This document shows, in pieces, positions 1-8,726 of a DNA stretch of 64,000 nucleotides. Location of the stretch: the NCBI RefSeq assembly GCF_003097315.1, contig NZ_QDDL01000008.1, forward strand, positions 124,001 to 188,000. The letters are read 5' to 3'. The notes under the pieces were generated by a model. The model was not told where the DNA came from. It made no database searches and saw only the letters and a list, made by a program, of their open reading frames with translations. The first letter of the stretch is position 1, and each line of letters begins with the position of its first letter. The position numbers and the translations under genes are program-made. This DNA is from Pelagibaculum spongiae (GTDB taxonomy: Bacteria; Pseudomonadota; Gammaproteobacteria; Enterobacterales; Pelagibaculaceae).

Positions 1-166
1 AACTGTTGGCAGTTACAGTTGAATCATACCAGCTGGGGAGCGTAGTTCTACCAAAAAAACTATCAAGTTGCTGTGGCGTTAGTGTGCTTGGATCTAATGC
101 TTGTGACAATGAATTTTGAACAAAAAGAATGGATGAAAATGCAATCAAATACAGGGGTTTATTCAT
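1..166 (-). CDS. Secreted protein, N-terminal part only (cut by window edge)
   Basis: Reading leftward from an ATG at 166, 55 codons stay open to the window edge. The first ~20 residues (MNKPLYLIAFSSILFVQNSL) look like a Sec signal peptide: Lys3, a hydrophobic core and a likely cleavage near SQA. The mature start carries a short LTPQQLDSFFGR segment. No domain can be named from this much sequence. No convincing Shine-Dalgarno precedes the ATG. The gene runs divergently from the fumarase gene across a long intergenic region. The call of an exported protein rests only on the signal peptide. Confidence 0.6.
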   Translation of the reverse strand, partial: MNKPLYLIAFSSILFVQNSLSQALDPSTLTPQQLDSFFGRTTLPSWYDSTVTANS

Positions 167-791
167 AATAATATCTTTTTAAATGGTGTGAGTGACAAGC
201 TTTTCTGGTTTTTATTTTAGTAGGGTAATTAATTATTTGTTTTGTTAATTGGCGATAAATTGCAATGCTTTTTCTGGTTTTTTTTATCAGCTTGTTTAAG
301 TTAAATTATCGTGAAATATTGTCAGCGTTTTTTTTGTTAAAAATTTCAAGGGATTGCTTTCTATTTTCTACTTTCTAATTAAGAAAGTGTTTGTCTTTTC
401 TATCAGAGTTGGTTTTTGAAGTTTTTAAGGCAAGTTTGGTTGGATTAGGCTCACCCTATCTGTGTTTTTTAATAGACACTTTGAATTTTTAGTGGCTGCA
501 ATAAAAAATGATACTGTATTGTATTTGTTGCAGCATACTCAAAACAGATAGAAATTAAATCAGAGTAATCACCGCACTTTACTTTGAAAAGTGTCTATTG
601 CTGAAAGCTAACAGATCTAAAATGTGACTTAACGCTAGCTGTAACTATCTATTGGTATTAGCATTGAGTTGTTTTGGAACTGCCTTGTGTTTGTACTTAA
701 CAACAGGGGCACTATAAGGCCGCCCAGCGGTCATATGATGCGCCAGCAAAGGCTGTAACACACCCTACTGTGGTAACTGGAGTAAGCCTAA
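167..791. other. Long AT-rich intergenic region upstream of fumarase
   Basis: No ORF here looks genuine. The region separates two divergent genes and presumably holds both promoters. A 12-bp inverted repeat (AATAGACACTTT at 471-482 and its complement at 588-599) has arms about 105 bp apart. The fumarase ribosome binding site (GGAGTAAG) lies at its right end. No riboswitch or RNA gene could be recognised. Confidence 0.4.
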
Positions 792-2309
792 ATGACCATT
801 ATTCGCCAGGAAGATCTGATTGATAGCGTTGCAGACGCCTTGCAGTTTATCTCGTACTTCCATCCCAAAGATTTCATTGATGCGGTCTATCAGGCTTGGC
901 AAAAGGAAGAGTCCCAAGCTGCTAAAGATGCCATGTCGCAGATTCTGATTAACTCGCGGATGTGTGCACAGGGGCGCCGTCCATTGTGTCAGGACACAGG
1001 CATTGTCACGGTATTCGTTAAAGTTGGTATGCAGATTCGTTGGGAAGGTGATATGACCCTCAACGATATGATCAATGAAGGGGTTCGCCGGGCTTATAAA
1101 CATCCAGATAATGTACTGCGTTTCTCTATTCTGGAAGATCCAGCTGGCGCACGTAAAAATACCAAGGACAACACACCAGCCGTCATTCACACCGAAATGG
1201 TTGCTGGCGATAAGTTAGATATTCAGATTGCTGCCAAAGGTGGTGGTTCTGAAAACAAATCGAAAATGGCCATGCTTAACCCATCCGATTCGATTGTTGA
1301 TTGGGTATTAAAAACTGTACCCACGATGGGCGCGGGTTGGTGTCCACCGGGCATGTTGGGTATAGGTATTGGCGGTACTGCAGAAAAAGCCGCAGTAATG
1401 GCTAAAGAATCCTTAATGGGTCATATCGATATTCAGGAATTAAAGGAGCGTGGGCCGCAAAACCGTGCCGAAGAGCTTCGTTTAGAGCTGTTTGAAAAGG
1501 TAAACCAACTGGGCATTGGTGCTCAAGGTCTCGGCGGTTTAACCACCGTGCTTGATGTGAAAATTATGGATTACCCAACCCATGCCGCTTCTTTACCTGT
1601 TTGCATGATTCCTAACTGTGCTGCTACTCGTCATGCGCATTTCACTCTGGATGGCTCAGGTCCTTCATTACAAAAGCAGCCTAATCTGGATGACTGGCCA
1701 GTAATTGAGCAAGAAGAAGGTGAAGGTGTACGCAGAGTTAACCTTGATCAAGTAACTCCAGAAGATGTTCAGGACTGGCAGCCAGGCGAGACCGTTTTAT
1801 TATCCGGTAAAATGCTCACCGGCCGTGATGCGGCACATAAGCGTCTGGTCGACATGCTCAATAAAGGCGAAGAATTACCGGTCGATTTAAAAGGCCGCTT
1901 TATTTATTACGTGGGTCCGGTCGACCCGGTTCGTGATGAAGTTGTCGGCCCGGCAGGTCCAACTACATCCACTCGAATGGATAAGTTCACCGAACAAGTT
2001 CTGGATCAAACCGGTTTGCTTGGCATGATCGGTAAGGCTGAACGTGGCCCAATCGCAATTGAAGCTATTAAAAAGCACAAGGCGGTGTATTTAATGGCGG
2101 TGGGTGGTGCGGCTTACCTAGTATCCAAGGCGATTGTGGGTAGTAAAACCATGGCCTTCCCGGAGCTGGGTATGGAAGCGATTTATGAATTTGAAGTAAA
2201 GGACATGCCAGTAACCGTAGCGGTAGATTCCAAAGGTACTTCAGTGCACCAGACCGGCCCGGCAATCTGGAAAGAAAAGATTGCAGCTCAGGTGCTGGAA
2301 GTTAAGTAA
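792..2309 (+). CDS. fumA: Class I fumarate hydratase (4Fe-4S)
   Basis: Interconverts fumarate and malate in the cytoplasmic TCA cycle. This is the iron-sulfur, oxygen-sensitive class I fumarase, unrelated to FumC. At 505 aa it matches the shorter single-chain form common in pseudomonads rather than the ~548-aa E. coli enzymes. Visible family signatures are the early CQDTG block (around residue 75), GGGSENKS, and the CMIPNCAATRHAHF stretch around residue 275. The C-terminal half carries GRDAAHKR and VGPVDP, typical of the beta-domain. Conserved cysteines fit cluster ligation. The start is supported by GGAGTAAG seven to eight bases upstream, and a hairpin terminator follows. The symbol could equally be fumB or fum; the function is secure. 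Confidence 0.95.
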   Translation: MTIIRQEDLIDSVADALQFISYFHPKDFIDAVYQAWQKEESQAAKDAMSQILINSRMCAQGRRPLCQDTGIVTVFVKVGMQIRWEGDMTLNDMINEGVRRAYKHPDNVLRFSILEDPAGARKNTKDNTPAVIHTEMVAGDKLDIQIAAKGGGSENKSKMAMLNPSDSIVDWVLKTVPTMGAGWCPPGMLGIGIGGTAEKAAVMAKESLMGHIDIQELKERGPQNRAEELRLELFEKVNQLGIGAQGLGGLTTVLDVKIMDYPTHAASLPVCMIPNCAATRHAHFTLDGSGPSLQKQPNLDDWPVIEQEEGEGVRRVNLDQVTPEDVQDWQPGETVLLSGKMLTGRDAAHKRLVDMLNKGEELPVDLKGRFIYYVGPVDPVRDEVVGPAGPTTSTRMDKFTEQVLDQTGLLGMIGKAERGPIAIEAIKKHKAVYLMAVGGAAYLVSKAIVGSKTMAFPELGMEAIYEFEVKDMPVTVAVDSKGTSVHQTGPAIWKEKIAAQVLEVK

Positions 2310-2324
2310 ATTATTTCTACCAGT

Positions 2325-2360
2325 AAAGAGCGCGGTATTTCATCGTGCTCTTTGTTTTTT
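2325..2360 (+). terminator. Rho-independent terminator after fumarase
   Basis: The stem AAAGAGC (2325-2331) pairs with GCTCTTT (2347-2353) and a T-rich run follows. It lies 16 bp after the stop codon and also faces the end of the convergent minus-strand gene. Confidence 0.8.
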
Positions 2361-2363
2361 TGA

Positions 2364-3089
2364 TTAAATTAAATTTTCACCAGTCATCAAAGTTGGGTCT
2401 GGTTCATTGGAAAATTCTCCTGAATTGACACCAATTTTATTTGCTTCAACAAATCTATCAACTACATCAAATAAGGTTGTATAAATGGGTTTTGTTGAAG
2501 GTGACCAAATAACGATAGATATATCGAGGTGAACAATTATTAGCTTAAAGCTATTGATGTGTAGTGACTTTTTTGATCGGGTGATCCAGAACTCGCACTT
2601 CATAAGTTGATTTATTGATACAGGCATACTTCCAAACATTATTTTAGTTTGCCCTAAAGAATCTTGTACGCCTCTTAGAGTGAATGTAGATTCATTTTCT
2701 AAACGTTGGTTTTGCTCAAAAATTTGATCATCTGATACTCTTGCCATGCTTCTGTATTCAGTCATTAGCAGGTCAAAATATAGGAAGTATTGTTCAATAG
2801 TAAGGTTGTTGAAATTTTTTAAATTAGACCATTTAATTTCTTTTCCTGCATCCAATATATTTTTTAGTGAAGATGCCATCCCAAAGCATGTTTTGAAAGC
2901 AACTGCGTTATGCTTATCAATCTGAGCTCTTAATACGTTGTCATAAATCCTTGACCAACCAGCGCTTGTCATCCTGGGGTCTCGTTTTATCAACTGCAAA
3001 TATGCGGTTTTCGCCATCGCTTTTACGGGATCTAACCCAGACTTATACTTAGTTTTGGGACGCACAGATATTTTTTTTTCGCTATCCAT
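2364..3089 (-). CDS. Hypothetical protein, paralog of the 3731-4456 product
   Basis: A 241-aa protein of unrecognised family with no signal peptide or membrane segment. The N-terminus is basic (KISVRPKTKYK). It shares a layout with the 241-aa protein at 3731-4456: LDPVKAMAKTAYLQL aligns with LDAISAVSKGAWAKV near residues 20-35, and KCEFWITRS near residue 165 with KAELWITRT. Overall identity is low, so paralogy is inferred from equal length plus co-linear motifs. It is convergent with fumarase and AT-richer than its neighbours. It belongs to a three-gene minus-strand block (4456 to 2364) between housekeeping genes. Function unknown. Confidence 0.6.
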   Translation of the reverse strand: MDSEKKISVRPKTKYKSGLDPVKAMAKTAYLQLIKRDPRMTSAGWSRIYDNVLRAQIDKHNAVAFKTCFGMASSLKNILDAGKEIKWSNLKNFNNLTIEQYFLYFDLLMTEYRSMARVSDDQIFEQNQRLENESTFTLRGVQDSLGQTKIMFGSMPVSINQLMKCEFWITRSKKSLHINSFKLIIVHLDISIVIWSPSTKPIYTTLFDVVDRFVEANKIGVNSGEFSNEPDPTLMTGENLI

Positions 3090-3262
3090 AGCTAGATTCT
3101 TTTATCTTAAATGCAACAAGTTTAGCTTAAATTCGATGCTGCAATTGAATAGCTTATCAAATCATGCTACATGCTTTGCATAACGAGCCAAAGACGGTTT
3201 TGGTTCTTGATTGGGTATAAGAAAATAATGCCAAGCATAAAATAAACTATGCCTAGCACAAG

Positions 3263-3586
3263 TTAGAGATTAGCTGCTTTGGCTGCTTTGGCTGCTTTGG
3301 CTGCTTTGGCTGCTTCAGAGCCAATTTGAGCTGAGTTCCATTGTAACGGCAGGTTCTTATTCATATCTCTTAGAAGTAAATACGCATTTTCAATCGGTTG
3401 AATCTGGATGTGAGGCTTATGTTTGTTTTCCATAAAAAAATCAATGTACTGCTCTGCATCTAATTGAACTGCCTCTGCGCCCTTTATTGTCCGCGACTGC
3501 TTTTTTTGCCATACCCACAGTTCTGCCATTGCTTCAGCTGAAGGTTTTAATATGTTCGTAGCCTGAATAATTTGTTGGCTATCCAT
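3263..3586 (-). CDS. Small hypothetical protein with Ala-Ala-Lys repeat tail
   Basis: A 107-aa soluble protein. The body (MAELWVWQKKQSRTIKG then an acidic helix-rich stretch) resembles no family I can name. The last ~17 residues are the repeat AAK, encoded by a 9-bp tandem repeat just before the stop. Copy-number change would lengthen or shorten this tail by three residues without shifting frame. It sits between the two 241-aa paralogs in the same orientation, with gaps of ~170 and ~145 bp, so it may be their partner. Function unknown. Confidence 0.5.
   Translation of the reverse strand: MDSQQIIQATNILKPSAEAMAELWVWQKKQSRTIKGAEAVQLDAEQYIDFFMENKHKPHIQIQPIENAYLLLRDMNKNLPLQWNSAQIGSEAAKAAKAAKAAKAANL
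3273..3315. repeat. 9-bp tandem repeat inside a coding sequence
   Basis: The unit GCTGCTTTG is present four times perfectly (3273-3308) and continues as a partial fifth copy. It encodes the AAK tail of the 3263-3586 protein on the minus strand. Since the unit is a multiple of three, slippage keeps the reading frame. Confidence 0.9.
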
Positions 3587-3730
3587 TGCAAGCTCAGTGA
3601 TTGCTGGTTTGCCAAGTGTAGGTGGGCTTTATGGTTTTGGTATGAATGAAAAAGTTATCTGATTTAGCTGGATGATTTTTATGTAGATCATTGTCTTTAA
3701 GTGTGAATCCAGTTTGTTGGTAAAGCTATT

Positions 3731-4456
3731 TCATACTGTGGTATGGATGCAGCCAGTTGCGTCAGTAACTTCAGGGATTAGTAATGAGACTGGTAGCGTT
3801 GCTAGTGAGGTGCCTGATGCTGCACTTGATGGACTGCTAATTTCAGTTGTTGAAGCAGGGACTGGAGATTTTTCTAGAAAAGATGAATTTTGCTGGAATG
3901 TTTCTATTATGTTGTTTTTAGCTAACCCTTTTTCACTATCCCAAATATAAGTAGCTAGCTGCTTATCAGGAATGCGCAGCATCACATGATTAACATGCTT
4001 GCTGACCCAAGTTCTAGTGATCCATAGTTCGGCTTTGCATATTTCGGATGATAGAATTTCAATGTCTCCTATGGTTAATAAATTTACGTCTCTGTTAGTA
4101 GCGCTCAGATTTAATTGTTTTTCCTGCTCTGCGAGTGAAGAAAGTATCAAAAGCTCCGTTCGTAATATATCAGTATCTACCTCAGAAATGATAGGCCAGC
4201 TAAGCTGAGGATTTGTGTCCATTTCAGCTATTATCGACGTACTATTAAATACAGAAGAACTGTAAGACAGTTTTATTTTATTTTTCCCCCAGACACTTCG
4301 GACATATTGTGCATAAGTGATGCCGCGGTTTTTTCCCTGCGCGGAAAGTTTTACTTTAGCCCATGCACCTTTTGAAACTGCTGAAATGGCATCTAAAGGT
4401 GTTCTGCTGGCAAACTCTTTTGGTTTTTTTTCAGCATATTTATTGGCCTTGAGCAT
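3731..4456 (-). CDS. Hypothetical protein, paralog of the 2364-3089 product
   Basis: A 241-aa protein of unknown family. The basic N-terminus (MLKANKYAEKKPKEF) is followed by a helix containing LDAISAVSKGAW and a central KAELWITRT motif matching KCEFWITRS of the downstream paralog. The C-terminal ~60 residues are rich in Ser, Thr, Pro and Ala, a disordered-looking tail absent from the paralog. There is no signal peptide or membrane segment. It is the first gene of the three-gene minus-strand block and lies just downstream of serB in the same orientation, about 120 bp away. Function unknown; a secreted or mobile-element-associated cassette is possible but unsupported. Confidence 0.6.
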   Translation of the reverse strand: MLKANKYAEKKPKEFASRTPLDAISAVSKGAWAKVKLSAQGKNRGITYAQYVRSVWGKNKIKLSYSSSVFNSTSIIAEMDTNPQLSWPIISEVDTDILRTELLILSSLAEQEKQLNLSATNRDVNLLTIGDIEILSSEICKAELWITRTWVSKHVNHVMLRIPDKQLATYIWDSEKGLAKNNIIETFQQNSSFLEKSPVPASTTEISSPSSAASGTSLATLPVSLLIPEVTDATGCIHTTV

Positions 4457-4575
4457 TTTGAGCCTGTTTTATGGAATTTGAATACATATAAAATTCTATT
4501 CGTATTTTGATATTCTGCCACTCAATCTACTAAAATACGATGGTTAAACTTTTTGTTCTGTCTTGAAATAGGGTT

Positions 4576-5799
4576 CTACCCCAGTTCACCAGTATCACTA
4601 TCGCGCAATCCCATTAAATAAAGAATTGCATCTAATCCGAGGTTGGAAATCGCATGGCTGGCGCTTTCACGCACTAGCGGTTTGGCGTGGAAGGCTATGC
4701 CCAAACCTGCCTTAGAAAGCATTGGCAGGTCATTGGCACCATCACCGACTGCAATGACTTGCTCAAGGGTGATGTTTTCTTTGCCAGCCAGCATTTCTAG
4801 TAATTCGGCTTTGCGGTTGCCATCAACCACAGTGCCTTGAACTTCACCTGTGACCTTGCCATCGATAATTTCCAGCTCATTAGCAAATACATAATCAACG
4901 CCAAGCTTGCGCTGTAAGTGCTGGCCGAAATAATTAAATCCGCCGGATAAAATAGCCGTTTTATAGCCAAGTTTATTTAGGGTTGATAACAGCTTTTCAG
5001 CGCCTTCAGTAATTGGTAATCGATCGGCCACTTTTTGTAGTACCGATTCATCTAAACCTTTTAGCAAAGACAATCTTTTGGCAAAGCTTTCAGTGAAATC
5101 CAGCTCGCCGCGCATTGCCGATTCAGTAATCGCTTTACATTGCTCACCAATACCGGCTTCTTCGGCTAATTCATCAATCACTTCAGTTTGAATTAAAGTG
5201 GAGTCCATATCAAAGCAAACTAGGCGACGGTGGCGACGGTAAATATTGTCATGCTGGAAGGCGATATCCATGCCGGTTTCGCCAGAAATTTCTAAAAACT
5301 GCTGCTGCATTAGCTGAACATCTTGCGGCAAACCGCGAACGTTAAGTTCGATTGAAACGGTTTGTTTAATCGGCTCTAGCCCAGCTTGGGTGAGTTGTGG
5401 TCGGCCAGAAAGGCGGCGAATATCATCAATATTCAAACCTTGCTCAGAAATGACCCGCGACACCCAAGCTAATTGCGCGGCATTAATTTCACGCCCGAGC
5501 AAGGTGATCACTTGGCGTTGTTGGCCTTTACCGGCAGCCCATTGCATGTAATCGGGTCGGCTGATTTGAGTAAATCGAATTTGCATGTTTAGCGAGTGCA
5601 GGTGATAGAGCAAATCCTTTTGTACTGGCTCTACAGGGTCAGGGATATGCACCATCACGCCAAAAGACAAGGTGTCGTGAATCACCGCCTGACCAATATC
5701 GAGTATTTCTACTTCCCAGTCGGCAAGAATATTCATCATTTGCGCGGTGAGTCCCGGCTTGTCGATGCCGGAAATGTTGACCAGAACTATTTCACTCAT
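4576..5799 (-). CDS. serB: Phosphoserine phosphatase
   Basis: Last step of serine synthesis: dephosphorylates L-phosphoserine in the cytoplasm. It is 407 aa, the long form with two N-terminal ACT domains (about residues 1-80 and 95-180) ahead of a HAD phosphatase domain. HAD motif I is CFDMDSTLI near residue 195, with the nucleophile and acid/base Asp pair. Motif II is the Ser in ILSGGFNYF. Motif III/IV is the later Lys with VIAVGDGANDLPML. The N-terminal MSEIVLVNISGIDKPGLT is a classic ACT start, fixing the start codon. The ACT domains suggest amino-acid feedback. It is divergent from hrpB. Confidence 0.95.
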   Translation of the reverse strand: MSEIVLVNISGIDKPGLTAQMMNILADWEVEILDIGQAVIHDTLSFGVMVHIPDPVEPVQKDLLYHLHSLNMQIRFTQISRPDYMQWAAGKGQQRQVITLLGREINAAQLAWVSRVISEQGLNIDDIRRLSGRPQLTQAGLEPIKQTVSIELNVRGLPQDVQLMQQQFLEISGETGMDIAFQHDNIYRRHRRLVCFDMDSTLIQTEVIDELAEEAGIGEQCKAITESAMRGELDFTESFAKRLSLLKGLDESVLQKVADRLPITEGAEKLLSTLNKLGYKTAILSGGFNYFGQHLQRKLGVDYVFANELEIIDGKVTGEVQGTVVDGNRKAELLEMLAGKENITLEQVIAVGDGANDLPMLSKAGLGIAFHAKPLVRESASHAISNLGLDAILYLMGLRDSDTGELG

Positions 5800-5963
5800 G
5801 GATGCTCGCTCGCTATCTACTTCTTGCTAATTGGTAAGACAATTTTCTGTGTGCAGCGAGTGTAACAAATCAACCGTTGCTGCGGGTAGTGACATATTCT
5901 AGTCGAGCATTTGTGGCAATCTCCGAAAGTTATAGCTCGCCGTAAGCTCCGTACAACCCCGGA

Positions 5964-5986
5964 AAAACAATAAAAGATATTGTTTT
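5964..5986. other. AT-rich hairpin in the serB-hrpB divergent region
   Basis: A perfect 9-bp stem (AAAACAATA / TATTGTTTT) with a 5-base loop lies between the divergent serB and hrpB genes. It is too weak and wrongly placed for a strong terminator. It could be an operator or a leader hairpin for hrpB. Confidence 0.35.
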
Positions 5987-6114
5987 ACCGCAGGTTGCAT
6001 AGAATAGCCAGAGGTGTGAACTGTAACTTGACCATGGTGTAATTGATCCCAAAGGTTTATCTATCCAACAGCGGCCATGGCACAATTGGTGCTAACAATT
6101 TATTTGCTCTCCCA

Positions 6115-8706
6115 ATGACTATGATCCAGCCAGAACAAATGCTTCCGATTGAACCGATACTTCCAGATATCTGCCAGCAATTATCCCAATACAACCAGCT
6201 GTTATTACAAGCACCGCCCGGTGCCGGTAAAACCACCCGGGTGCCTTTGGCGTTGCTGGAATCAATCGCCAGTAATCATTGGTTAGGTGATAAAAAAATC
6301 CTGTTGTTAGAGCCGCGTCGTTTAGCGGCATCTAATGCGGCTAAGCGGATGGCGCAAAGTCTTAAGCAATCGGTGGGAGAAACGATTGGCTTGAGTATGC
6401 GTTTTGAGCATCTGGTGTCTAAAAACACCCGAATTGAAGTAGTCACCGAAGCGATTTTAACCCGTCGGTTGCAAAATGATCCTGAACTTTCTGATATTGG
6501 CTTGGTGATTTTTGATGAAGTCCATGAGCGACATTTGCAGACAGACTTAGGCTTGGCATTAACGCTAGAATGCCAACAAGCGTTGCGAGAAGATCTGCGA
6601 ATTATGCTGATGTCGGCAACATTGGATAATCGCGCTTTTAGCAGTGTAATGCCTCAGGCTCAGGTTGTAACCAGTCAAGGTAAAAGCTGGCCGGTAGATA
6701 TTATTTATCCAACATTAAATCAGCGTGGGCAAGTGTTCTGGTTCGATCAGTTTGTAAATGCCATGAGATTAGCACTGACTGAAAACACAGCAGCCGATGG
6801 TGAAAAAGCCGGTGATGTTTTGGCTTTCTTACCCGGTAGTGGCGACATTAAACGTGCCGAAAGAATATTGGCCGAAGCTAGTTGGGCTGAAGGTTTAGCG
6901 GTTTTGCCATTATATGGCGATCTGGGTTGGAACGCACAACAACAAGTATTGCAGCCAGATCCGCAAGGTCGGCGTAAGCTGATTTTATCTACGCCGATTG
7001 CTGAATCCAGCTTAACTATCGATGGTGTTTCGATCGTTATTGATAGCGGTTTATGTCGTAGGCCGGTGTTTGACCCAGCCTCGGGTATGAGCAAACTAAC
7101 CACCCAAACCATTGCTAAAGACAGTGCCGAGCAACGTACCGGTCGTGCCGGTCGACAAATGCCGGGTGTTTGTTATCGGATATACGGCGAGAGTCGTTTT
7201 TTAGCGATGGCCCAGGTGACCACGCCGGAAATTGAAGATGCAGATTTATCATCGCTAGTGCTAGAGCTCGCTTGTTGGGGCAGTACTGCCGAGCAAATCC
7301 AATGGCCCAGCCAACCGCCAGCTGCAGCTTTGCAGCAGGCATGTGATTTATTGCAGCAATTGCAGTTAATTAAAGTGAGTGCTGCACAGCAACAGCAAAT
7401 AACTGTTTTAGGAAAAACCGCGGCAAAATTACCGGTTCACCCACGACTGGCAGCCATGCTGATTAATAGCAGTCGTCAATATAGAAATGTTGCAGCAGAT
7501 CTAGCAGCTATTCTCGGCGAGCGAGATCCGTTATTTAGCAAAAGAAATGCTACCGGTAATTATGCCGGTTCTGGGCGAGATACTGACCTAGATAAGCGTT
7601 TAATCGCACTGCAACGGTTTCGCCAACAGCAGCCAACTGGTGCAGATAAAAATACCCTAAAAAGAATTGATCGCAGTGCTAAACAGATTTTAAAGCTGTT
7701 AAAGAATGTCGGTTACTCTAATGATCAATTAAATATTGCCGAGTTATTAGCCACCGCATGGCCAGACCGCGTGGCTAAATTACGTGCTAATTCGCACAAC
7801 CGCTATCAGCTAGCCAATGGTCGAGGTGCAGAGCTGGAGCTTTCAGACTCCTTGTGCGATCAACCTTGGCTAGTGATCGCTGAAATGGATGCCGGTACTG
7901 CCAGGGCAGGCAAGCAAGATGGCAGGATTTATCGGGCTTTGGCGATTGGCCAAACCCAGCTTGAACAGTTGTTTGCTGATAAAATTGAAAGCTGTGACCA
8001 AGCGCAGTGGGATGAAACTGCCCAGCGAGCCGTCGGCCAAAAAGTACGTAAGTTAGGGGCGATTATTCTTCAGCATAAAAAATCGCGATTAACCGCCGAA
8101 GCTGCAGCCAACATTCAATTAGAGCAAATTCAAAAGAAAGGGCTTTCGGTATTACCGTGGGATAAACCATCGTTGCAGTTGGTGAATCGAGTGCAGCTAT
8201 TAAATCGTTTTTCATTATTAGATGCCGATTTTTCACAGCAGGCATTATTAGCTTCAGCAGAAGACTGGTTGCTAAGTGGTTTGATGAATTGTACCGGTGC
8301 CAACGACTGGAAAAAAATAGATTTATACCAATCGTTATTATCGATTCTTTCGTGGCCAGAACAGCAATTGCTAGAGCAACAAGCGCCGCAAAAATTTGCG
8401 ATTCCTTCTGGCCGTAATGCCAGCTTGGAATATCGGGATGACGGTGAAGTCTTACTCTCGGTAAAAATGCAGGAAATGTTTGGTGCAGCCACTGGCCCTG
8501 CCGTGGCACAGCGCCGCCAACCGGTGACGCTCTCGTTGTTATCACCCGCTGGCAGGCCACTACAAATGACCCGTGATTTAGCCGGTTTCTGGGCAGGTAG
8601 TTATGCCGAAGTGCGCAAGGAAATGCGTGGCCGTTATCCTAAACACCGCTGGCCGGAAGATCCGGCTAATGAAAAGGCGAGTGTGAGTTCGATAAAACGA
8701 AAGTGA
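6115..8706 (+). CDS. hrpB: ATP-dependent RNA helicase HrpB
   Basis: A DEAH-box helicase of the HrpA/HrpB family, cytoplasmic, with a presumed role in RNA metabolism. Walker A is APPGAGKTTRVP near the N-terminus. The Walker B box is FDEVHERH, followed by MSATLDN (motif III) and QRTGRAGR (motif VI). The HA2/OB-fold region and the long HrpB-specific C-terminal domain (ending near KHRWPEDP) are present, so the length fits HrpB rather than the ~1,300-aa HrpA. An open frame extends upstream to a TTG at 6043, but family alignment and the helicase start (MIQPEQMLPIEPILPDI) favour the ATG at 6115 or 6121. No good ribosome binding site was found for any choice. Confidence 0.92.
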   Translation: MTMIQPEQMLPIEPILPDICQQLSQYNQLLLQAPPGAGKTTRVPLALLESIASNHWLGDKKILLLEPRRLAASNAAKRMAQSLKQSVGETIGLSMRFEHLVSKNTRIEVVTEAILTRRLQNDPELSDIGLVIFDEVHERHLQTDLGLALTLECQQALREDLRIMLMSATLDNRAFSSVMPQAQVVTSQGKSWPVDIIYPTLNQRGQVFWFDQFVNAMRLALTENTAADGEKAGDVLAFLPGSGDIKRAERILAEASWAEGLAVLPLYGDLGWNAQQQVLQPDPQGRRKLILSTPIAESSLTIDGVSIVIDSGLCRRPVFDPASGMSKLTTQTIAKDSAEQRTGRAGRQMPGVCYRIYGESRFLAMAQVTTPEIEDADLSSLVLELACWGSTAEQIQWPSQPPAAALQQACDLLQQLQLIKVSAAQQQQITVLGKTAAKLPVHPRLAAMLINSSRQYRNVAADLAAILGERDPLFSKRNATGNYAGSGRDTDLDKRLIALQRFRQQQPTGADKNTLKRIDRSAKQILKLLKNVGYSNDQLNIAELLATAWPDRVAKLRANSHNRYQLANGRGAELELSDSLCDQPWLVIAEMDAGTARAGKQDGRIYRALAIGQTQLEQLFADKIESCDQAQWDETAQRAVGQKVRKLGAIILQHKKSRLTAEAAANIQLEQIQKKGLSVLPWDKPSLQLVNRVQLLNRFSLLDADFSQQALLASAEDWLLSGLMNCTGANDWKKIDLYQSLLSILSWPEQQLLEQQAPQKFAIPSGRNASLEYRDDGEVLLSVKMQEMFGAATGPAVAQRRQPVTLSLLSPAGRPLQMTRDLAGFWAGSYAEVRKEMRGRYPKHRWPEDPANEKASVSSIKRK

Positions 8707-8726
8707 TTTTTTCAACTAGATAGGGA

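Noticed and set aside
471..599. 12-bp inverted repeat upstream of fumarase
   Set aside because: The arms are ~105 bp apart in AT-rich DNA and match no known operator; recorded only as part of the intergenic entry.
765..1190. 141-codon minus-strand frame inside the fumarase gene
   Set aside because: It lies wholly over a well-conserved enzyme in another frame, with no ribosome binding site or domain.
3273..3315. Short regular repeat considered as a CRISPR-like array
   Set aside because: The 9-bp units are contiguous with no spacers and encode an in-frame AAK tail.
6043..6114. Longer HrpB start at TTG 6043
   Set aside because: The extra 24 residues do not align with HrpB proteins, which begin just before the helicase motif; no ribosome binding site supports the TTG.
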